Assembly: GCA_030180075.1 (NCBI GenBank)
Contig: JASNJN010000153.1
Span: 1-20,447 of the forward strand
Direction of reading: 5' to 3'
Origin: Mikrocytos mackini
Taxonomy: Eukaryota > Endomyxa > Ascetosporea > Mikrocytida > Mikrocytiidae
DNA length: 20,447 nt
In this document: piece by piece, positions 17,800 to 20,447 of the stretch
Layout of the letters: every line of letters starts with the position of its first letter
Position numbering within the stretch: position 1 is the first letter of the stretch
Made by a program: the position numbers and the translations under genes
The notes under the pieces: model-generated
Database searches by the model: none
What the model saw: the letters and a program-made list of their open reading frames with translations, nothing else
What the model was told of the DNA's origin: nothing

Positions 17800-18115
17800 C
17801 CCTATTTTCGGGCTTCCATCACATTTCCCCCAAATTATTTTAAACCGGCCCAAAAAACACAAAATAATCACAGATGATACTTTTTGAAATATATTGTATT
17901 TTCCGGAGGAAAATACACTAAACCAAATGCTCAGACGGTGATTTAACCGACACCAACTCGATAAACGGTCGGTTCAAAATTTGGAATTTTCCAAAATCCG
18001 TATTTTTACAATTTGAAATTTGGGGGAAAATGAAATTTTACGTGGTGAAAAATGAAATAATTTGGGGGATATTGGGACGATTTGGGGGGAAATTAAATCT
18101 GAGCCCTATTTTCGG
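17800..18115. repeat. Possible degenerate element flanked by 12-bp direct repeats
   Basis: CCCTATTTTCGG occurs at 17800-17811 and 18104-18115. Between them CCCCCAAATTATTT (17827-17840) is matched by its exact reverse complement at 18055-18068. Direct repeats outside and inverted repeats inside suggest a small insertion, but a 12-bp duplication is unusual and no family was recognised. Confidence 0.35.
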
Positions 18116-18365
18116 TATAAATTAAAAAATTGGAAATTTCATAGATTGGAAATTCTATAACATTCTGTATGGGGGTTGAATATACATTTAACAAAATATA
18201 TAAAAATTTTGAGGAAATTATTAATTTCCATGAAAAATATATTTCCAAATATGAATTTTAAAATTTTGGATTTTTCAGGTTTTTCAAAAATTTCGAATTT
18301 TAAAATAACCTAAAATTTCTTCAAGTATGTTATTTACAGTTCTAACCACCTGGACAAGTTTTTAC
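18116..18365. other. AT-rich stretch with no gene
   Basis: No open frame, repeat or RNA-like feature was seen before MITE copy A2. Confidence 0.5.
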
Positions 18366-18373
18366 GTGTGGAT

Positions 18374-18763
18374 CAGGGTTGGTCGGTTTAAACCGGGCGG
18401 TTTAATCCGAATGGTTAAAACCGGTAAAAACCGTCCCGGTCAAAATGTTTAGGACGTTTTGTCCAGATAAAACCCCTTATTTGGTAGGGGAAATTTTCAG
18501 AAAATTTTTGGCGCGAATTTATCGGGTTTTTGTTAAATTTTGATTTTACATTTTGTGGTTTAGATTTAGATGATTTTTTATGATTCAATAAACATTTTGT
18601 TTCTTGTTTCCCGGCATTACGCTTTATTGTTTGATCGAAAATGAAAATCGGAAAATTTCGAATATTTTTCAAAATCAAGTTTTGTGATTTTCCAAACGGT
18701 TTTAACCAGGTTAAAACCGTGCCCCGGACAAAACGTTTTATCCGCGGACTAAAACCAACCCTG
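18374..18763 (+). mobile_element. Non-autonomous hAT-type MITE, family A (copy A2)
   Basis: This 390-bp element begins CAGGGTTGG and ends CCAACCCTG. It is flanked by a perfect 8-bp duplication GTGTGGAT (18366-18373 and 18764-18771). Three GGTTTAAAC-like repeats lie within about 60 bp of the left end, as in copy A1, and internal blocks such as TTTGGTAGGGG are shared. A 120-codon minus-strand frame crossing it is not regarded as a gene. The lineage of the transposase that moved it is unknown. Confidence 0.92.
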
Positions 18764-18771
18764 GTGTGGAT

Positions 18772-19250
18772 ACACATCCCGCATATTATAACTCGAAAGG
18801 CAGACTAACTACCTCGAATTTGGAGCAGAGCGTTAATGCCACCCAATTCGAATATCGGTGTTATCCACCGGCTTTAATCATTTAGTTAAAACCGTATAAC
18901 TCTGGTCATCAACAGTGAACATTTCTTTATAAAATATATAAAATTATAATGGTAATCCAAGTTGTGGATCTATAAAAACTAAACCATCAATTCATATTTG
19001 AACTATATTTTTATTATTCCAAACCTTTAAAATGTCATGCACTTAAAACCATGAAACAGGAATGAAATAAAGCCTATATAAATAAACCTGCAAGCATGTT
19101 CTGTTATAATTCATGGCTTGATTATAAATATAAATTTTATAACAATAAATAAGCAACACACGACTGCATAATATGAAAATACATGTTTTAGAGGAATTAA
19201 TATTGAAACTTATGTCCTTTGGGAGAAATTTAAAATTTCCCAAAAAATCG
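18772..19250. other. Non-coding stretch with no gene
   Basis: Mostly AT-rich. The short minus-strand frame in this stretch lacks any recognisable motif. Confidence 0.45.
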
Positions 19251-19760
19251 AAAGGTTAAAACACCGTCACACCAGACAGCCCCAGCGTAAAGGGGTTAGG
19301 GTCAATGTCGGGCGAAAGGCCTAAACCGGCCGAAGCAGGTTCGAACTCGGTCGAACCGTAGTGGCCTGGAAAACAGGGGGCCAACGGCTCCACGAAATCC
19401 AGGATGGCATAATAATTACCAGCCCGTAAACGCTAAAACGTGAGGGTCTACGACTCTTATACGAATGGGCCGAGTGGAATGTATCCAAATGTCAAAAACC
19501 GTCAAATCACAATGCGTGATTAATTTTATTAAACATGTTATGTTTTATATGGACTGAACATCACCAATACAGGTGAGTCTATTTTTAAAACACTGTTTAT
19601 TTTCGAAACAGTGAGTTGGTTCGAAAAGCATTTAAAGGCTTTCCAAGAAAGCCAAGCTTTTAATAATGGCAAAAGATGCCTTAAAACAATATTAACACGC
19701 GTATACTTAATATCCTAATAAATAGGACAGCATCAAGCGTTTCCCAGGTAAATCCTGAAA

Positions 19761-19780
19761 TTGGAAAGTTAACTTTCCAA
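19761..19780. repeat. Perfect 20-bp palindrome
   Basis: TTGGAAAGTTAACTTTCCAA is its own reverse complement. It directly abuts the 91-nt foldback that follows. Confidence 0.85.
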
Positions 19781-19871
19781 AAATGGCATGTTCCGTACAC
19801 GAGTCGCAACAAAGCCCCATCACATATAAAGGGGCACAAGTTGCAAAAGGTACAGATGGGGCATGCCATTT
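19781..19871. ncRNA. Candidate structured RNA: 91-nt foldback with nested stems
   Basis: Four nested perfect stems share one axis. AAATGGCATG (19781-19790) pairs with CATGCCATTT (19862-19871). GTAC (19795-19798) pairs with GTAC (19850-19853). GCAAC (19806-19810) pairs with GTTGC (19840-19844). GCCCC (19814-19818) pairs with GGGGC (19831-19835). Internal loops are small on both sides and the terminal loop is 12 nt, giving 24 base pairs. An alternative pairing of GCCCCATC (19814-19821) with GATGGGGC (19855-19862) is also possible. No known RNA family was recognised, and transcription is not shown. Confidence 0.4.
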
Positions 19872-20200
19872 ATCTATATACCCCATAAAAGGCCATGGTA
19901 TAAAACAACCAATAAGGCGCCCTTATTATTGAAACAAGGGAAGGTTAAGATAGAGTTTAAAAAATAAACCGCTAATCCGATACAATCAGACATAGGTTTA
20001 AGGAGATTTATAATTTAAAGGTTATATAAACCTATTTTATAATTGGGAATATTAAAGGCATGTAGCCATTTAGTGACCTATCCCGTCGAAATAAATAAGC
20101 CTTATATAAACTCCTTATTTGGAATGTTTATCTATAAAAAGGTATAATTAGTTTAATACTATTAATTATAATAAATTGGGACAAGACGGTGAGATAGGGT

Positions 20201-20394
20201 CACAGGAGTAGTTATAATAAATATTTAAATTGTGTTCCTGAACTAAAAAAAAAAGAAATAAAATTTAGCAAATTTTTTTAGAATTTTTAAAAATTTAATT
20301 TTCCAAAATGTTCGAATATTGATGTAAATTAATCCATCATCAATGTGATTCTACTATCAAAGTGTCCACTAACCCAGTATTTACTGTATACGTT
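20201..20394. other. AT-rich stretch before the hAT-1-like repeat
   Basis: No gene was seen. From about 20335 there may be weak similarity to the left end of hAT-1, with small indels. Confidence 0.4.
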
Positions 20395-20447
20395 TAAAAT
20401 TAGTGTTAGTGGTCTTGTATTGAATTTGAAATATCTTATTTTGACTT
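20395..20447 (+). mobile_element. Partial second copy of hAT-1 (5' leader)
   Basis: The last 50 or so bases match positions 1055-1107, the leader of the hAT-1 transposase, in the same orientation. The match runs GTGGTCTTGTRTTGAATT and then AAATA and CTTATTTTGAC, at about 80 to 85 percent identity by eye. The copy continues past the window edge, so a transposase gene may follow. Confidence 0.7.

Larger units (their letters stand above)
19250..20200. repeat. Hairpin-rich non-coding domain
   Basis: A GC-rich start (19250-19500) is followed by AT-richer DNA with one short inverted repeat after another. Examples are GGTTCGA/TCGAACC (19338-19357), CACTGTTT/AAACAGTG (19591-19613), GGCTTTC/GAAAGCC (19637-19653), a 20-bp perfect palindrome at 19761-19780, the foldback at 19781-19871, AATAAGG/CCTTATT (19911-19927) and TATAATTA/TAATTATA (20143-20170). 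GGTTCGAACTC at 19338-19348 matches the B box of RNA polymerase III promoters, but no T-arm or complete tRNA can be folded. No open frame is convincing. It may be a structured RNA gene, a tRNA-derived SINE, or a foldback element. Confidence 0.4.

Noticed and set aside
18415-18777. 120-codon minus-strand frame as a gene
   Set aside because: It lies almost wholly inside MITE copy A2, spans its terminal repeat and target duplication, and has no recognisable domain.
19338-19357. tRNA gene around GGTTCGAACTC
   Set aside because: The B-box-like sequence is present, but the flanking bases cannot form a T-arm and no acceptor or anticodon stem was found.

Overview
The window is very AT-rich eukaryotic DNA with a few compact, intron-free cellular genes among transposable elements of several classes. 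The cellular genes use the standard code and have short upstream regions. A reduced, very divergent homologue of the U5 snRNP GTPase Snu114 lies tail to tail with an ARL1-like small GTPase. That fits a transposon-rich microsporidian or a similarly reduced lineage. This is an inference from gene style and composition, not proven by any marker in the window.

Layout: (1) 1-640 is featureless AT-rich DNA, followed by a GC-richer hairpin block (about 640-880). (2) 965-3134 is a hAT DNA transposon with an intact 472-aa transposase and 19-bp inverted ends. (3) 3243-4911 is a second, different hAT transposase on the minus strand, broken by one frameshift. (4) 5443-10419 is a Ty3/gypsy LTR retrotransposon on the minus strand. 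Its 141-bp LTRs differ at one base, but the interior is wrecked: two frameshifts, an in-frame stop between gag and pol, a deletion in RNase H, and two nested hAT-type MITEs. (5) 10940-15359 is the cellular island: ARL1-like GTPase (+), Snu114-like GTPase (-), and a type II membrane protein of unknown function (-) split by an apparent one-base frameshift. (6) About 15740-20447 is non-coding. It holds a GC-rich structured block, a long inverted repeat with tandem 19-bp units, a second copy of MITE family A with a perfect 8-bp target duplication, and a roughly 0.9-kb hairpin-rich domain. It ends in a diverged copy of the hAT-1 5' region, running off the window in the + direction.

The transposons give a relative history. 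The LTR element appears to have landed beside a pogo/Tigger-like terminus. hAT-type MITEs then landed inside the LTR element, so hAT activity continued after that insertion. Cellular genes are confined to about 4.4 kb. The most unusual material is the set of three GC-rich, hairpin-packed non-coding blocks. The best single structure is a 91-nt foldback at 19781-19871 with four nested stems; no known RNA family was recognised.
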